A DNA stretch of 64,000 nucleotides from Subdoligranulum variabile. GTDB taxonomy: Bacteria > Bacillota > Clostridia > Oscillospirales > Ruminococcaceae. The notes under the pieces were generated by a model that did not search any database, was not told where the DNA came from, and saw nothing but the letters and a program-made list of their open reading frames with translations. A program made the position numbers and the translations under genes. Where the stretch lies: NCBI GenBank assembly GCA_004554775.1, contig SFKI01000004.1, positions 62,001 through 126,000 of the forward strand, given 5' to 3'. Positions within the stretch are counted from its first letter, which is position 1, and every line of letters begins with the position of its first letter. Positions 1 to 7,973 of this stretch are shown here, piece by piece.

Positions 1-1295
1 ACACCGCCGCCCCCTATGCCGAGACCGTTGTCGGCATGATCGACGGCTACCAGGATGCCATCGGCAACCCCGATGCGGACGGCAACACCACCACCGATCC
101 CGACTGGGATGCCCTGAACGTCCACGCCAGCGAGGACGGCAAGACCCTGACTATCCAGCTGTCCTATCCCTGCTCCTACTTCGATAAGCTCTGCGCCTTC
201 GCGGCTATGAGCCCCGTGCAGCAGGCTACTGTTGAGGCCAACGGCGATGCCTGGTGCACGCAGCCTGACACCTTCGTCTGCAACGGCCCCTACATGATCA
301 CTGATTGGGTCCCCTCCGAGCGTATTGTTCTGTCCAAGAACCCGAACTATAAAGGCGGCTGGGATTCCTCCAAGATCGTTTCCGACACCATCACCCTGCT
401 CCTGCTCGAAGATTCCAGCGCTGCTTACGCCGCCTACAACAGCGGTGAGGCCCAGCTGATCAAGGATGTTCCCACCGATGAGATCCCCAGCCTGACCAAG
501 GCAGAGGACGGCGGCGACTTCTATGTCGACACCATCCTGGGCACCTACTACATCAGCCTGAACGACCAGCGCGAGCCGTTCACGGATGCTAAGGTCCGTA
601 AGGCTCTGAGCCTGGCCATCGACCGTGACTACGTTGCCAACACCATCATGCAGGGCACCTACGAGCCGGCTTACAACTTCGTTGGCCCCGGCATCGTCGA
701 TGAGAGCGGCATGTTCTACGACAACGCCAACGGCGGCGAGCGCTACATCAGCGATGACTACGAGGCAAACCTCGAGGAAGCCAAGAGCCTGCTGGCCGAG
801 GCTGGTTATCCCGATGGCGAGGGCTTCCCTGCCATCACCTACAGCGCTAACGATGCTGGTTACCACATCCCCGTTGCTGAGTACATCCAGCAGGCTTGGG
901 GCGAGTTGGGCATCACTGTGAACATCGACAAGGTCGAGTGGTCCAGCTTCCTGCCCCTGCGCCGCGCCGGTGACTATGATGTCAGCCGTAACGGCTGGGT
1001 CATGGACTACAACGATCCTTCCAACATGATCGAGCTGTTCTACTCCACCAACGGCAACAACGATGGTAAGTACAACAACCCCGAGTTCGATGCCGCCGTC
1101 GACGCCTCCAAGGTCGCCGATAAGAGCGTCCACTTCCAGAAGCTGCACGAGGCCGAGGACATCCTGATGGAGGATGCCGGTGCGATCCCCGTTGCTTACT
1201 ACACCGACTTCTGGCTGCAGAGCCCCTCTCTGAAGGGCACCTGGCACAGCCCCTACGGCTACTGGTACCTGCAGTATGGTTATGTTGAGGGCTAA
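1..1295 (+). CDS. Oligopeptide ABC transporter substrate-binding protein (family 5), 5'-truncated by window edge
   Basis: C-terminal part of a family 5 extracellular solute-binding protein (OppA/DppA type), which captures peptides outside the cell for an ABC importer. The frame is open from base 3 and already in register with the related gene at 4477-6188, so the ATG at 36 is an internal Met and the true start lies to the left. Visible hallmarks are the stretch around FVCNGPYMITDW, the RKALSLAIDRDYVA segment and the SPYGYWYLQYGY terminus. No permease or ATPase genes are near, so it is an orphan binding protein here. It is intact to its TAA stop and is followed by a strong terminator. Family assignment is firm; the transported substrate is unknown. 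Confidence 0.9.
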   Translation, partial: TAAPYAETVVGMIDGYQDAIGNPDADGNTTTDPDWDALNVHASEDGKTLTIQLSYPCSYFDKLCAFAAMSPVQQATVEANGDAWCTQPDTFVCNGPYMITDWVPSERIVLSKNPNYKGGWDSSKIVSDTITLLLLEDSSAAYAAYNSGEAQLIKDVPTDEIPSLTKAEDGGDFYVDTILGTYYISLNDQREPFTDAKVRKALSLAIDRDYVANTIMQGTYEPAYNFVGPGIVDESGMFYDNANGGERYISDDYEANLEEAKSLLAEAGYPDGEGFPAITYSANDAGYHIPVAEYIQQAWGELGITVNIDKVEWSSFLPLRRAGDYDVSRNGWVMDYNDPSNMIELFYSTNGNNDGKYNNPEFDAAVDASKVADKSVHFQKLHEAEDILMEDAGAIPVAYYTDFWLQSPSLKGTWHSPYGYWYLQYGYVEG

Positions 1296-1329
1296 CCCCC
1301 TGAACTGAACCGGCTGTTAAATAGCTGAA

Positions 1330-1365
1330 ACACCCCCAACGCGCAATGCGTTGGGGGTGTTTTGC
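1330..1365 (+). terminator. Intrinsic terminator of the left binding-protein gene
   Basis: A 13-bp perfect stem (1330-1342 with 1348-1360, loop GCAAT) is followed by TTTTG. The same hairpin follows the inverted paralogue at 4404-4442, and the bases between stop codon and hairpin are also almost identical. Confidence 0.9.
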
Positions 1366-1384
1366 TTGTGTAGCTGCCCATATA

Positions 1385-1590
1385 AAAGGCCCCCTTGTGT
1401 AAAGGGTGACTCCCCACAGTGTGGGGAGATGTCGCGCAGCGACAGAGGGGCCCGGGCCCGAAGGGCTGGCTGCGCGTTAGCGCAGACTGGGGGATTGTGG
1501 CCTTACCCGAAAATCGACTTGCCCTTGTAATGTCACAATCCCTCCGTCACGGCTCCGCCGTGCCACCTCCCTTTACACAAGGGAGGCTTT
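1385..1590. repeat. Composite inverted-repeat element (MITE-like), about 206 bp
   Basis: The ends are inverted copies of about 22 bases (1385-1406 and 1569-1590), built on CCCTTGTGTAAAGGG. The interior carries smaller hairpins (CTCCCCacagtgtGGGGAG near 1410; GTCGCgcaGCGAC near 1430). There is no reading frame of note. The same CTTGTGTAAAG arms occur alone as compact hairpins at 2977, 12252 and 20535, so this looks like the longer form of a dispersed family. Confidence 0.7.
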
Positions 1591-1599
1591 AGACGCGTT

Positions 1600-1677
1600 G
1601 TAGGGGCGAACAGTGTTCGCCCGTGGAATTTGGCGACTGCGCAAGGCTGCACGGGCGGATATGGAATCCGCCCCTAC
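1600..1677. repeat. GTAGGGGCG palindromic repeat (double unit)
   Basis: Two palindromic units face each other: GTAGGGGCGAACAGTGTTCG... at the left and ...CGGATATGGAATCCGCCCCTAC at the right, joined by about 30 bases. It belongs to the dominant dispersed palindrome family of this window (REP/BIME-like). Confidence 0.85.
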
Positions 1678-1685
1678 GTGTAACC

Positions 1686-1709
1686 AAAAGGCTCCCCTCA
1701 AGGGGAGTC
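1686..1709 (-). terminator. dinB terminator overlapping the stop codon
   Basis: On the minus strand the 8-bp stem GACTCCCC / GGGGAGCC is followed by TTTT. The dinB stop codon TGA (1698-1700) lies in the four-base loop, so the last codons of the gene form the first arm. Confidence 0.8.
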
Positions 1710-2951
1710 GTTGTTTTTATCGTCTTTATCTTTCGCTGCCCCCAATGCCCTGGGTTCCTCGGCGTCGTCCATCAGGAGCTTGGCGCGGGTCACGACCACG
1801 CTGCCAAATTTCTTGCGCAATTCGTCCGCCGTGCGGTCGAGCTTTTCCTGCTTGTCCAGGCGGGCGCTGTCGGTGAAAAGGTCCATCTGCTCAAAATTGT
1901 CGGTGCCGGTCTTTTCGGCGCTGATGCCTACCAGCCGCACGGGGCGGGCGGGCCACATCTGGCGCATCAGCTCGCGGGCCACCTGGTACAGCCGGTCGGT
2001 CGAGTTCGTCGGGTTGTGCATCGTCGTCTGGTGGCTGGTGCGGTGGAACAGGTTGTCCACCAGCTGCACGGTCACCACGCGGGCAGTCTTGCCGTCGCGC
2101 CGCAGCCGCCGTCCGACCGAATCACACAGCGCCAGCATCGTGGCATCGGCCTGCTCGGGGCGGACTAAATCTTTGGGCATTGTCACGCTGTTGCCGTAGC
2201 TGTTGTCCTTGGCATGCTGCTTGGTCAGCGGGTCGGCCTCGCGGCCGTTGGCGTAGTTCCACAGCGTGTCGCCGCGCGCACCAAACAGCCGCACGGCATC
2301 GGCCCGGGGCATGGCGGCCAGGTCGCCGATCGTGTAGATGCCGCGCTCCTTCAGCCGCCGCGCCGCACTGGGCCCCACGCCGAACAGGTCCCCCACCGGC
2401 AGCGGCCACATCTTAGCGGGCACTTCCTCTGGAAAGAGGGTGTGTACCTTGTTGGGCTTTTCAAAGTCGGACGCCATTTTTGCCAGCAGGCGGTTGGGGG
2501 CAACGCCCACGTTGACGGTGAACCCCAGTTCGCGGTAGATGCGCTGGCGGATGGTGTGCGCCACCTGCAGCGGCGGGCCGAAAAGCTGCTCAGTGCCGGT
2601 CATGTCCAGAAACGCTTCGTCGATGCTGTACTGCTCGACATCGGGCGTATAATCTTGCAAAATGGCGATCATCGCCTTGCTGTTTTTGACGTAAAAATCA
2701 AAATCCGGCGGCACCACCTTGATGGCCGGGTATTTGGTGCGGGCGGCAAACAGGCTTTCGCCGGTTTTGATGCCGTATTTTTTGGCCGGGCCGCTCTTGG
2801 CCAGCACAACGCCGTGGCGCTGGGCTTCGTCGCCGCCCACCACGGCCGGGATGGTGCGCAGGTCAACGGTCTCGCCGTCCTGCAGATGCTTGATGGCCGA
2901 CCAGGACAGAAACGCTGAGTTGACGTCGACATGGAAGAAGATCTTGGACAT
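1698..2951 (-). CDS. dinB: DNA polymerase IV (Y family)
   Basis: Error-prone lesion-bypass DNA polymerase of the DinB class, 417 aa, acting in the cytoplasm on stalled replication forks. The catalytic metal ligands are visible: D9 in HVDVNSAF and D111-E112 in YSIDEAFLD. The helix-hairpin-helix of the thumb (GVGPSAARRLKERGIYTIGDL) and the C-terminal little-finger domain follow. The start is fixed by AAAGGAGG a few bases upstream. The C-terminal tail is charged (KDKDDKNNDSP) and runs into the terminator hairpin. I saw no LexA-type operator, although an AAGGGAGCC hairpin (2977-3003) lies directly upstream of the ribosome site. The gene sits between two inverted binding-protein genes together with argF. 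Confidence 0.95.
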   Translation of the reverse strand: MSKIFFHVDVNSAFLSWSAIKHLQDGETVDLRTIPAVVGGDEAQRHGVVLAKSGPAKKYGIKTGESLFAARTKYPAIKVVPPDFDFYVKNSKAMIAILQDYTPDVEQYSIDEAFLDMTGTEQLFGPPLQVAHTIRQRIYRELGFTVNVGVAPNRLLAKMASDFEKPNKVHTLFPEEVPAKMWPLPVGDLFGVGPSAARRLKERGIYTIGDLAAMPRADAVRLFGARGDTLWNYANGREADPLTKQHAKDNSYGNSVTMPKDLVRPEQADATMLALCDSVGRRLRRDGKTARVVTVQLVDNLFHRTSHQTTMHNPTNSTDRLYQVARELMRQMWPARPVRLVGISAEKTGTDNFEQMDLFTDSARLDKQEKLDRTADELRKKFGSVVVTRAKLLMDDAEEPRALGAAKDKDDKNNDSP

Positions 2952-2976
2952 GGGGTGCCTCCTTTCCTTGGGGAGT

Positions 2977-3003
2977 GGCCCCCTTTACACAAGGGAGCCT
3001 TTA
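2977..3003. repeat. Compact CTTGTGTAAAG hairpin upstream of dinB
   Basis: GGCCCCCTTT and AAGGGAGCC flank an ACAC loop. This is a solo form of the arms of the element at 1385-1590. It lies in the 5' untranslated region of dinB, just upstream of the ribosome site, so it could affect dinB expression. Confidence 0.65.
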
Positions 3004-3044
3004 TATGCTGCGGCCCGGCAAACTTGCATTGGTGTAAAATTCTG

Positions 3045-3151
3045 CGGGAGCATATGGAATGCTCCCCTACGGCGTAGGGGCGGATTCTATATCCGCCCGT
3101 GGCATTTCGCGGTAACGTAAGGCCCTGCGGGCGACCAATGACCGCCCCTAC
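3045..3151. repeat. GTAGGGGCG palindromic repeats, three units
   Basis: Three units in a row: GGGAGCATATGGAATGCTCCC, then GTAGGGGCGGATTCTATATCC..., then a degenerate half ending in CCGCCCCTAC. With 2977-3003 they fill most of the 314-base gap between dinB and argF, leaving only the argF promoter region. Confidence 0.8.
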
Positions 3152-3185
3152 AACCTATTTTATTATAACACAGCCGCCAAAGGGC

Positions 3186-3214
3186 TTGCAACATCCCGCG
3201 GAAAGTGGTATAAT
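3186..3214 (+). promoter_or_regulatory. argF promoter (sigma-A)
   Basis: TTGCAA (3186-3191) and a perfect TATAAT (3209-3214) are separated by 17 bases. Transcription would start near 3221, inside the operator described next. Confidence 0.85.
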
Positions 3215-3216
3215 GC

Positions 3217-3234
3217 TATGCATAATTATTCATA
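3217..3234 (+). promoter_or_regulatory. Putative ArgR operator (ARG box)
   Basis: The 18-base stretch TATGCATAATTATTCATA matches the ARG box pattern of two TGAAT-like half-sites around an A/T core (known consensus wnTGAATwwwwATTCAnw), with one mismatch in the left half. It overlaps the expected argF start point, a position suited to arginine-dependent repression. The operator call is inferred from sequence; no argR gene is in the window. Confidence 0.75.
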
Positions 3235-3265
3235 TAAACCGCATATTTAAAGGAGGCTCCTTACC

Positions 3266-4252
3266 ATGGACCTGATCGGACGCGACTTTTTAACGCTGCT
3301 GGACTTCACCCCGGCCGAGATCGGCGGCCTGCTGGACCTGGCGGCTGACCTGAAAGCCAAAAAGAAGGCTGGCATCCCGCACGACACGCTGCGCGGCAAA
3401 AACGTGGCGCTGATTTTTGAGAAAACCTCCACCCGTACCCGCTGCAGCTTTGAGGTCGCCGCCCACGATCTGGGCATGGGCACCACCTACCTTGACCCCA
3501 CGGGCAGCCAGATCGGCAAAAAGGAGTCCATCGCCGACACCGCGCAGGTGCTTTCCGGCATGTTCGAGGGCATCGAGTACCGCGGCTACGGCCAGGCCAT
3601 CGTGGAAGAGCTGGCCAAGTACGCGAGCGTCCCAGTCTGGAACGGCCTGACCAACGAGTATCACCCCACGCAGATCCTGGCCGATTTTTTAACGCTGCGT
3701 GAGCATTTTGGTAAATTGCAGGGCCTGAAATTCGTCTACATGGGCGATGCGCGCTACAACATGGGCAACAGCCTGATGATCGGCTGCGCCAAGATGGGGC
3801 TGGATTTTGTGGCCTGCGCGCCCAAGGCCTACTGGCCCGACCCCGCGCTGGTGGAAAAGTGCAAAACCTTTGCCGAGCGCAGCGGTGCGACCATCACGCT
3901 GTCCGAGTCTACCGACGCCGCTGCCGGTGCTGACGTGATCTACACCGATGTCTGGGTCAGCATGGGCGAGCCGGTCGAGATCTGGGCCGAGCGCATCGAC
4001 GCGCTGGCCCCCTACCAGGTCAACGCCGCACTGATGGCCAAGGCCAAGCCGGGCGCGGTGTTCATGCACTGCCTGCCCGCCTACCACGACCACAACACCG
4101 CCGTGGGCAAGGAGATGGGCGAGAAGTTTGACCGCGACGCCATGGAAGTGACCGACGAGGTTTTCAACGGCCCGCAGTCCATCGTTTTCCAGGAAGCCGA
4201 GAACCGGATGCACACCATCAAGGCCGTCATGGCAGCGACTTTGGGGGCGTAA
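3266..4252 (+). CDS. argF: Ornithine carbamoyltransferase
   Basis: Transfers the carbamoyl group from carbamoyl phosphate to ornithine to give citrulline, in arginine synthesis (cytoplasmic trimer). The 328-aa length is typical. The carbamoyl-phosphate motif STRTR is at residues 55-59, HPTQ at 133-136 and the ornithine-side HCLP at 268-271. The start is set by AAAGGAGG eight bases upstream of ATG. It has its own promoter with an ArgR-type operator and its own terminator, and no other arginine gene is near. The operator points to an anabolic rather than a catabolic (arcB) role. Confidence 0.97.
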   Translation: MDLIGRDFLTLLDFTPAEIGGLLDLAADLKAKKKAGIPHDTLRGKNVALIFEKTSTRTRCSFEVAAHDLGMGTTYLDPTGSQIGKKESIADTAQVLSGMFEGIEYRGYGQAIVEELAKYASVPVWNGLTNEYHPTQILADFLTLREHFGKLQGLKFVYMGDARYNMGNSLMIGCAKMGLDFVACAPKAYWPDPALVEKCKTFAERSGATITLSESTDAAAGADVIYTDVWVSMGEPVEIWAERIDALAPYQVNAALMAKAKPGAVFMHCLPAYHDHNTAVGKEMGEKFDRDAMEVTDEVFNGPQSIVFQEAENRMHTIKAVMAATLGA

Positions 4253-4266
4253 AGATAGAATAAAGC

Positions 4267-4292
4267 GGCTCCCCGCAAGGGGGAGCCTTTAT
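4267..4292 (+). terminator. argF terminator
   Basis: Stem GGCTCCCC / GGGGAGCC (4267-4274, 4280-4287) followed by TTTAT, 15 bases after the argF stop. The same stem recurs at 1690, 14274 and 16278. Confidence 0.8.
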
Positions 4293-4298
4293 AGCACT

Positions 4299-4376
4299 GT
4301 AGGGGCGAACACCGTTCGCCCGGGGAATTGTGCGTCAGGGCCACACTCCCCGGGCGGATCTAGAATCCGCCCCTAC
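4299..4376. repeat. GTAGGGGCG palindromic repeat (double unit)
   Basis: Left unit GTAGGGGCGAACACCGTTCG and right unit CGGATCTAGAATCCGCCCC, facing each other. It lies between the argF terminator and the terminator of the inverted binding-protein gene. Confidence 0.8.
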
Positions 4377-4403
4377 GGCCCCATACAAAGTCCACACAAT
4401 ACG

Positions 4404-4442
4404 CAAAACAAACACCCCCAACGCATTGCGCGTTGGGGGTGT
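4404..4442 (-). terminator. Terminator of the right binding-protein gene
   Basis: Stem 4412-4424 with 4430-4442; on the minus strand it is followed by TTTGTTTTG. The stem is identical to the terminator at 1330-1360. Confidence 0.9.
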
Positions 4443-4476
4443 TTCAGCTATTTAACAGCCGGTTCAGTGCAGGGGG

Positions 4477-6188
4477 TTAACCCTCGATGTAGCCGTACTG
4501 CAGGTACCAGTAGCCGTAGGGGCTGTGCCAGGTGCCCTTCAGAGAGGGGCTCTGCAGCCAGAAGTCGTTGTAGTAGGCAACGGGGATGCAGGCGGCGTCG
4601 TTCATCAGGATGTCCTCGGCCTCGTGCAGCTTCTCAAAGTGGGCAGCCTTGTCGGCAACGCGGGAATCCTCGATGACCTGGTCAAACGCGGGGTTGGCGT
4701 ACTTGCCGTCGTTGTTGCCGTTGTTGGTGGTGAACAGCTCCAGCATGTTGGAGGGATCGTTGTAGTCCATGCTCCAACCGTTGCGGCTGATGTCGTAGTC
4801 ACCGGCGCGGCGCATCGGGATAAAGCTGGACCACTCGACCTTGTCGATGTTCATGGTGATGCCCAGCTCGCCCCAGGCCTGCTGCAGGTATTCGGCCACG
4901 GGGATGTGGTAGCCGGCGTCGTTGGCGCTGTAGGTGATGGTGGGGAAGCCCTCGCCGTCCGGGTAACCGGCCTCAGCCATCAGCTGCTTGGCTTCCTCGA
5001 GGTTGGCCTCGTAGTCATCGCCGATGTAGGGCTCGCCGCCGTTGGCGTTGTCCATGAAGTAGCCCTCGTTGTCCACGATGCCGGGGCCTACCAGAGCGGT
5101 GGCGGGGGTGTAGATGCCCTGCATGATGGTGTTGGCAACGTAGTCGCGGTCGATGGCCAGGCTCAGCGCCTTGCGGACGCGGACGTCGGTGAAGGGCTCC
5201 TCCTGGTCGTTCAGGGAGATGTAGTAGGTGCCCATGATCTCGTCTAGGTAGAAGTCGCCGCCGTCCTCGGCTCTGGTCAGGCTGGGGATCTCATCGGTGG
5301 GAACGTCCTTGACCAGCTGTGCCTCGCCGCTGTTGTAGGCAGCGTAGGAAGCGCTGGAATCCTCGAGCAGCAGCAGGGTGATGGTGTCGGAAACGATCTT
5401 GCTGGAATCCCAGCCGCCGACATAGTACGGGTTCTTGGACAGGACGATGCGCTCGGACGGGGTCCACTCGGTGATCATGTAGGGGCCGTTGCAGATGAAG
5501 GTGTCAGGCTCGGTGCACCAGGCATCGCCGTTGGCTTCAACCGTGGCCTGCTGCACGGGGCGGTGGCCACGAAAGCGGCCAGCTTGTCAAAGTAGGAGCA
5601 GGGGTAGCTCAGCTGGATGGTCAGGGTCTTGCCGTCCTCGCTGGCGTGGACGTTCAGGGCGTCCCAGTCGGGGTCGGTGGTCATGTTGCCGTCGGCGTCC
5701 GGGTTGCCGATGGCGTCCTGGTAGCCGTCGATCATGCCGACAACGGTCTCGGCATAGGGGGCGGCGGTGTCCGGGCTGGCCAGGCGCTTGAAGCTGTACT
5801 CGAAGTCAGCAGCAGTCAGGTCGCTGCCGTCGCTCCACTTCAGGCCGTCGCGCAGGGTGAAGGTCCAGGTCAGGCCGTCCTCGCTGACAGTGTAGCTCTC
5901 GGCCTGGCCGGGCTGCACTTCGTTGTTCTCGTCAATGATGAGCAGGGGCTCCTCGATGGTCAGCAGGGTGTTGCCGCCGTCGATGGAGGCGTTCAGAGCG
6001 GGGTCGAGGGTCTCGGGGTTGGGGCCCAGCTGAACGGTGAAGCCGGTCTCACCGGCTTCGGTGGCTTCGGCAGAGCCAGCGGCCTCGCCGGTGGCGGTGG
6101 TGCCGGTGCTGGCGGAGGAACCGCAGGCAGCCAGAGACACAGCCAGAGCGCCAGCCATAGCAGCCGCAGCGATCTTGCGCATTTTCAT
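4477..6188 (-). pseudogene. Oligopeptide substrate-binding lipoprotein, interrupted by a one-base deletion
   Basis: Full-length family 5 solute-binding protein, about 570 aa if read through. It starts with a lipoprotein signal (MKMRKIAAAAMAG..., lipobox LAAC) preceded by GGAAGG. The first frame runs from 6188 to about 5560. The homology then continues in another frame (VQQATVEANGDAWC onward) to the stop at 4477. Comparison with the left copy places the change at the G run 5557-5560: four G here, five equivalent C in the other copy. The product would be split into a signal-bearing N-terminal third and a C-terminal two thirds. Both parts keep clean coding character, so a sequencing or assembly error, or very recent loss, is possible. 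No transporter partners are adjacent. Confidence 0.8.
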
Positions 6189-6261
6189 GATGCTTTTTCC
6201 TTCCTATAACTTACAAATCGTAGTTTACCGCCGCAGTTCTTTAAAGCGGCGAACAGCTGCT

Positions 6262-6291
6262 ATTATAATACTGTACGCGGGTGGATTACAA
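6262..6291 (-). promoter_or_regulatory. Promoter of the right binding-protein gene
   Basis: Read on the minus strand: TTGTAA (6291-6286), an 18-base spacer and TATAAT (6267-6262), about 75 bases upstream of the start codon. Confidence 0.6.
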
Positions 6292-6361
6292 TAGCGGCGG
6301 GGGATTGTAATACTTTTGTTACCTGGGGGCGCTTTGCACGGCGCGACCTTACCGGAAAACC

Positions 6362-6717
6362 GTAGGGGTGGATTCTATATCCGCCGGTGGGTCAATGGGT
6401 AAAGGCGTGTAGGGGCGAACAGTGTTCGCCCGTGCGGTTTGGTGGCAGCGCAAGATTTACGGTTCACCGTAGGGGCGGATTCTATATCCGCCCGTGCAAT
6501 TTAACGTTTACGCAAAGTCGTAGAGGGCGTCGAGGACGCCGCCCCCTACGCGCAACCACACGGTGGCCGTAGGGGCGAACATTGTTCGCCCGTGGCAATG
6601 GGCGGCAGCGTAAAATCGCTCGGGCGAGCACTGCTCGCCCCTACGACTTGCGGCAATATTCCGTGGCATTTGGCGAGACCGCAAGATACCACGGGCGGAT
6701 ATAGAATCCGCCCCTAC
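6362..6717. repeat. Cluster of at least six GTAGGGGCG palindromic units
   Basis: Units start near 6362, 6410, 6470, 6518 (core GGGCGTCGAGGACGCC), 6569 and 6630, and the last ends with CCGCCCCTAC at 6717. Cores differ (GGATTCTATATCC, GAACAGTGTTC, GAGCACTGCTC). This is the densest array in the window and holds no credible gene. Unit spacing is irregular and the units are palindromic, so it is not a CRISPR. Confidence 0.85.
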
Positions 6718-6738
6718 GCCAATCAAAAATTTGGCCCC

Positions 6739-6828
6739 GGAGGGGTCAATGCGGGAAGAGTGCAAAGCGCCGTTAAGAAAATGCAGTCACTCCTGCATTT
6801 TTAGGCGCTTTGTGCTCTGACCCTCCTC
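6739..6828. other. Long three-tier hairpin element, about 90 nt
   Basis: Nested arms pair in order: GGAGGGGTCA with TGACCCTCC, then AGAGTGCAAAGCGCC (6757-6771) with GGCGCTTTGTGCTCT (6804-6818, two G-U pairs in RNA), then AAATGCAG with CTGCATTT around a short loop. No T run follows on either strand. It is unlike the GTAGGGGCG family. It could be a structured RNA, a small mobile remnant or a transcript-end structure. Confidence 0.6.
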
Positions 6829-6839
6829 TTTGGGGTTCC

Positions 6840-6927
6840 TAGGGGCGAGCAGCCCCTAGGCCGGGCCTCCCGCGCTATCGGAAGTAGCGGGCACCTTTTC
6901 GGTTCCTTTTGGGTGTCCAAAAGGAAC
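6840..6927. repeat. Hairpin pair downstream of the long element
   Basis: TAGGGGC gagca GCCCCTA (6840-6858), a GCGCTATCGGAAGTAGCG-like stem near 6872, and GTTCCTTTTG / CAAAAGGAAC (6902-6911 with 6918-6927). With the repeats above this completes the 772-base gene-free stretch 6189-6960. Confidence 0.55.
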
Positions 6928-6951
6928 ACCTGGCGGGCAGAAGCCCATTAT

Positions 6952-6979
6952 AAAAGGAAGTCACCGCAAGGTGGTGACT
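6952..6979 (-). terminator. AraC-type regulator terminator, overlapping the stop codon
   Basis: On the minus strand AGTCACC (6979-6973) pairs with GGTGACT (6965-6959), then TTCCTTTT. The stop codon at 6961-6963 is inside the second arm, the same arrangement as in dinB. Confidence 0.7.
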
Positions 6980-7839
6980 CCCGTCAAGCGGCGATACTCC
7001 CTCGGCGTCAACCCAAACTTCTTTTTAAATACCCGGTTGAAATACGATAAATTCCCAAATCCGCAGCTTTCGGCTACGGCCAGCACCGTGTCGTCACCGG
7101 CCCGCAGCATCGCGGCGGCGGCGTTCAGGCGGTGCTCGTTCAAAAACGTGGTAAAGCTCTGCGCGGTCATCGCCTTGAACCACCGCATGAAGTGGCTGGC
7201 GCTGCATCCGCAGGCGGCGGCTGCGCGGTCGATCGAGATCTCCTCGCGGTAGTGCTCCTCCACCAGCTGCAGCACGGTTTTCAGCCGCCGCGTGTCGGCG
7301 TTCTCGGCAGGGGGCAGGTCGCCCTCGCGGCCCACCAGCGCGGCCAAAAACAACAGCAGCTCGCCCTTTATGCAAAGCTCGTAGCCCACATCCTGGATGG
7401 CATTGAACTCCTCGGCCGCACGCAGGCAGCGCACCGCCCAGTCGTAACCCCAGTCGTCGTGCGTCAGGCGCTGCGGCAGCGCCAGGCGGCCGCTTTGCAG
7501 GGGCAGCAGGTATTTTTCCGCCGCCAGGTCGCCGCTGCCGCCGAGCAGCTCTAAATCAAAAATGATATTTTCGTACTCCATCCGTTCCTCGCCCAGCTGG
7601 CGCAGCGCATGCAGCACACCGGGGGTAAAAACGTAGATGTCCCCGGCCTCGGCGGTGTAGCTGGTAAAGCCGGTCTGCACGATGCCACGGCCTTTTTTCA
7701 CAAACACCACCTCCATGCTGTCCTGCCAGTGCAGCGGCACCTGGGTAAAATCCACCGGGATGGCGCACGGATAGATGTTGAATGGAAACCACGCTGCGCC
7801 GTGCTTTTTTGTTTCCCGCAAAGTTGGCTGATTTTCCAT
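6961..7839 (-). CDS. AraC-family transcriptional regulator with N-terminal cupin
   Basis: 292-aa DNA-binding regulator. The N-terminal half is a cupin-like sensor (GRGIVQTGFTSYTAEAGDIYVFTPGVLH). The last 100 residues hold two helix-turn-helix units (IDRAAAACGCSASHFMRWFK and VAESCGFGNLSYFNRVFKKKF) ending with the family signature GLTPREYRR. I chose the ATG at 7839 (MENQPTL) because AAGGGG lies 8 bases upstream; an in-frame ATG 17 codons earlier lacks a ribosome site. It is divergent from glgP with a 134-base gap containing inverted octamers, so control of glgP and of itself is likely. The effector, perhaps a sugar, is unknown. Confidence 0.9.
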   Translation of the reverse strand: MENQPTLRETKKHGAAWFPFNIYPCAIPVDFTQVPLHWQDSMEVVFVKKGRGIVQTGFTSYTAEAGDIYVFTPGVLHALRQLGEERMEYENIIFDLELLGGSGDLAAEKYLLPLQSGRLALPQRLTHDDWGYDWAVRCLRAAEEFNAIQDVGYELCIKGELLLFLAALVGREGDLPPAENADTRRLKTVLQLVEEHYREEISIDRAAAACGCSASHFMRWFKAMTAQSFTTFLNEHRLNAAAAMLRAGDDTVLAVAESCGFGNLSYFNRVFKKKFGLTPREYRRLTGVTTLR

Positions 7840-7861
7840 AGTATCACCCCTTATGATAGGA

Positions 7862-7918
7862 TTGTACCACAATTCGCAGCAATAGCGCAAGAATCAGACG
7901 CTGATTTGTGGTATACCA
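7862..7918. promoter_or_regulatory. Inverted octamers between araC-type gene and glgP
   Basis: TACCACAA (7865-7872) and its reverse complement TTGTGGTA (7906-7913) face each other 33 bases apart. The second overlaps a perfect TGGTATACCA palindrome (7909-7918). Paired half-sites in a divergent promoter region suit an AraC-type dimer. The operator role is inferred. Confidence 0.4.
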
Positions 7919-7973
7919 TAAGCGTACCCGTAAAATGCAATCGTAAAACGTACTATATAGGGAGGTACCCGTT

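Noticed and set aside
6362..6717. Possible CRISPR array
   Set aside because: Units are palindromic, vary in core, face in both directions and are irregularly spaced, and no cas genes are near. They fit REP-like elements.
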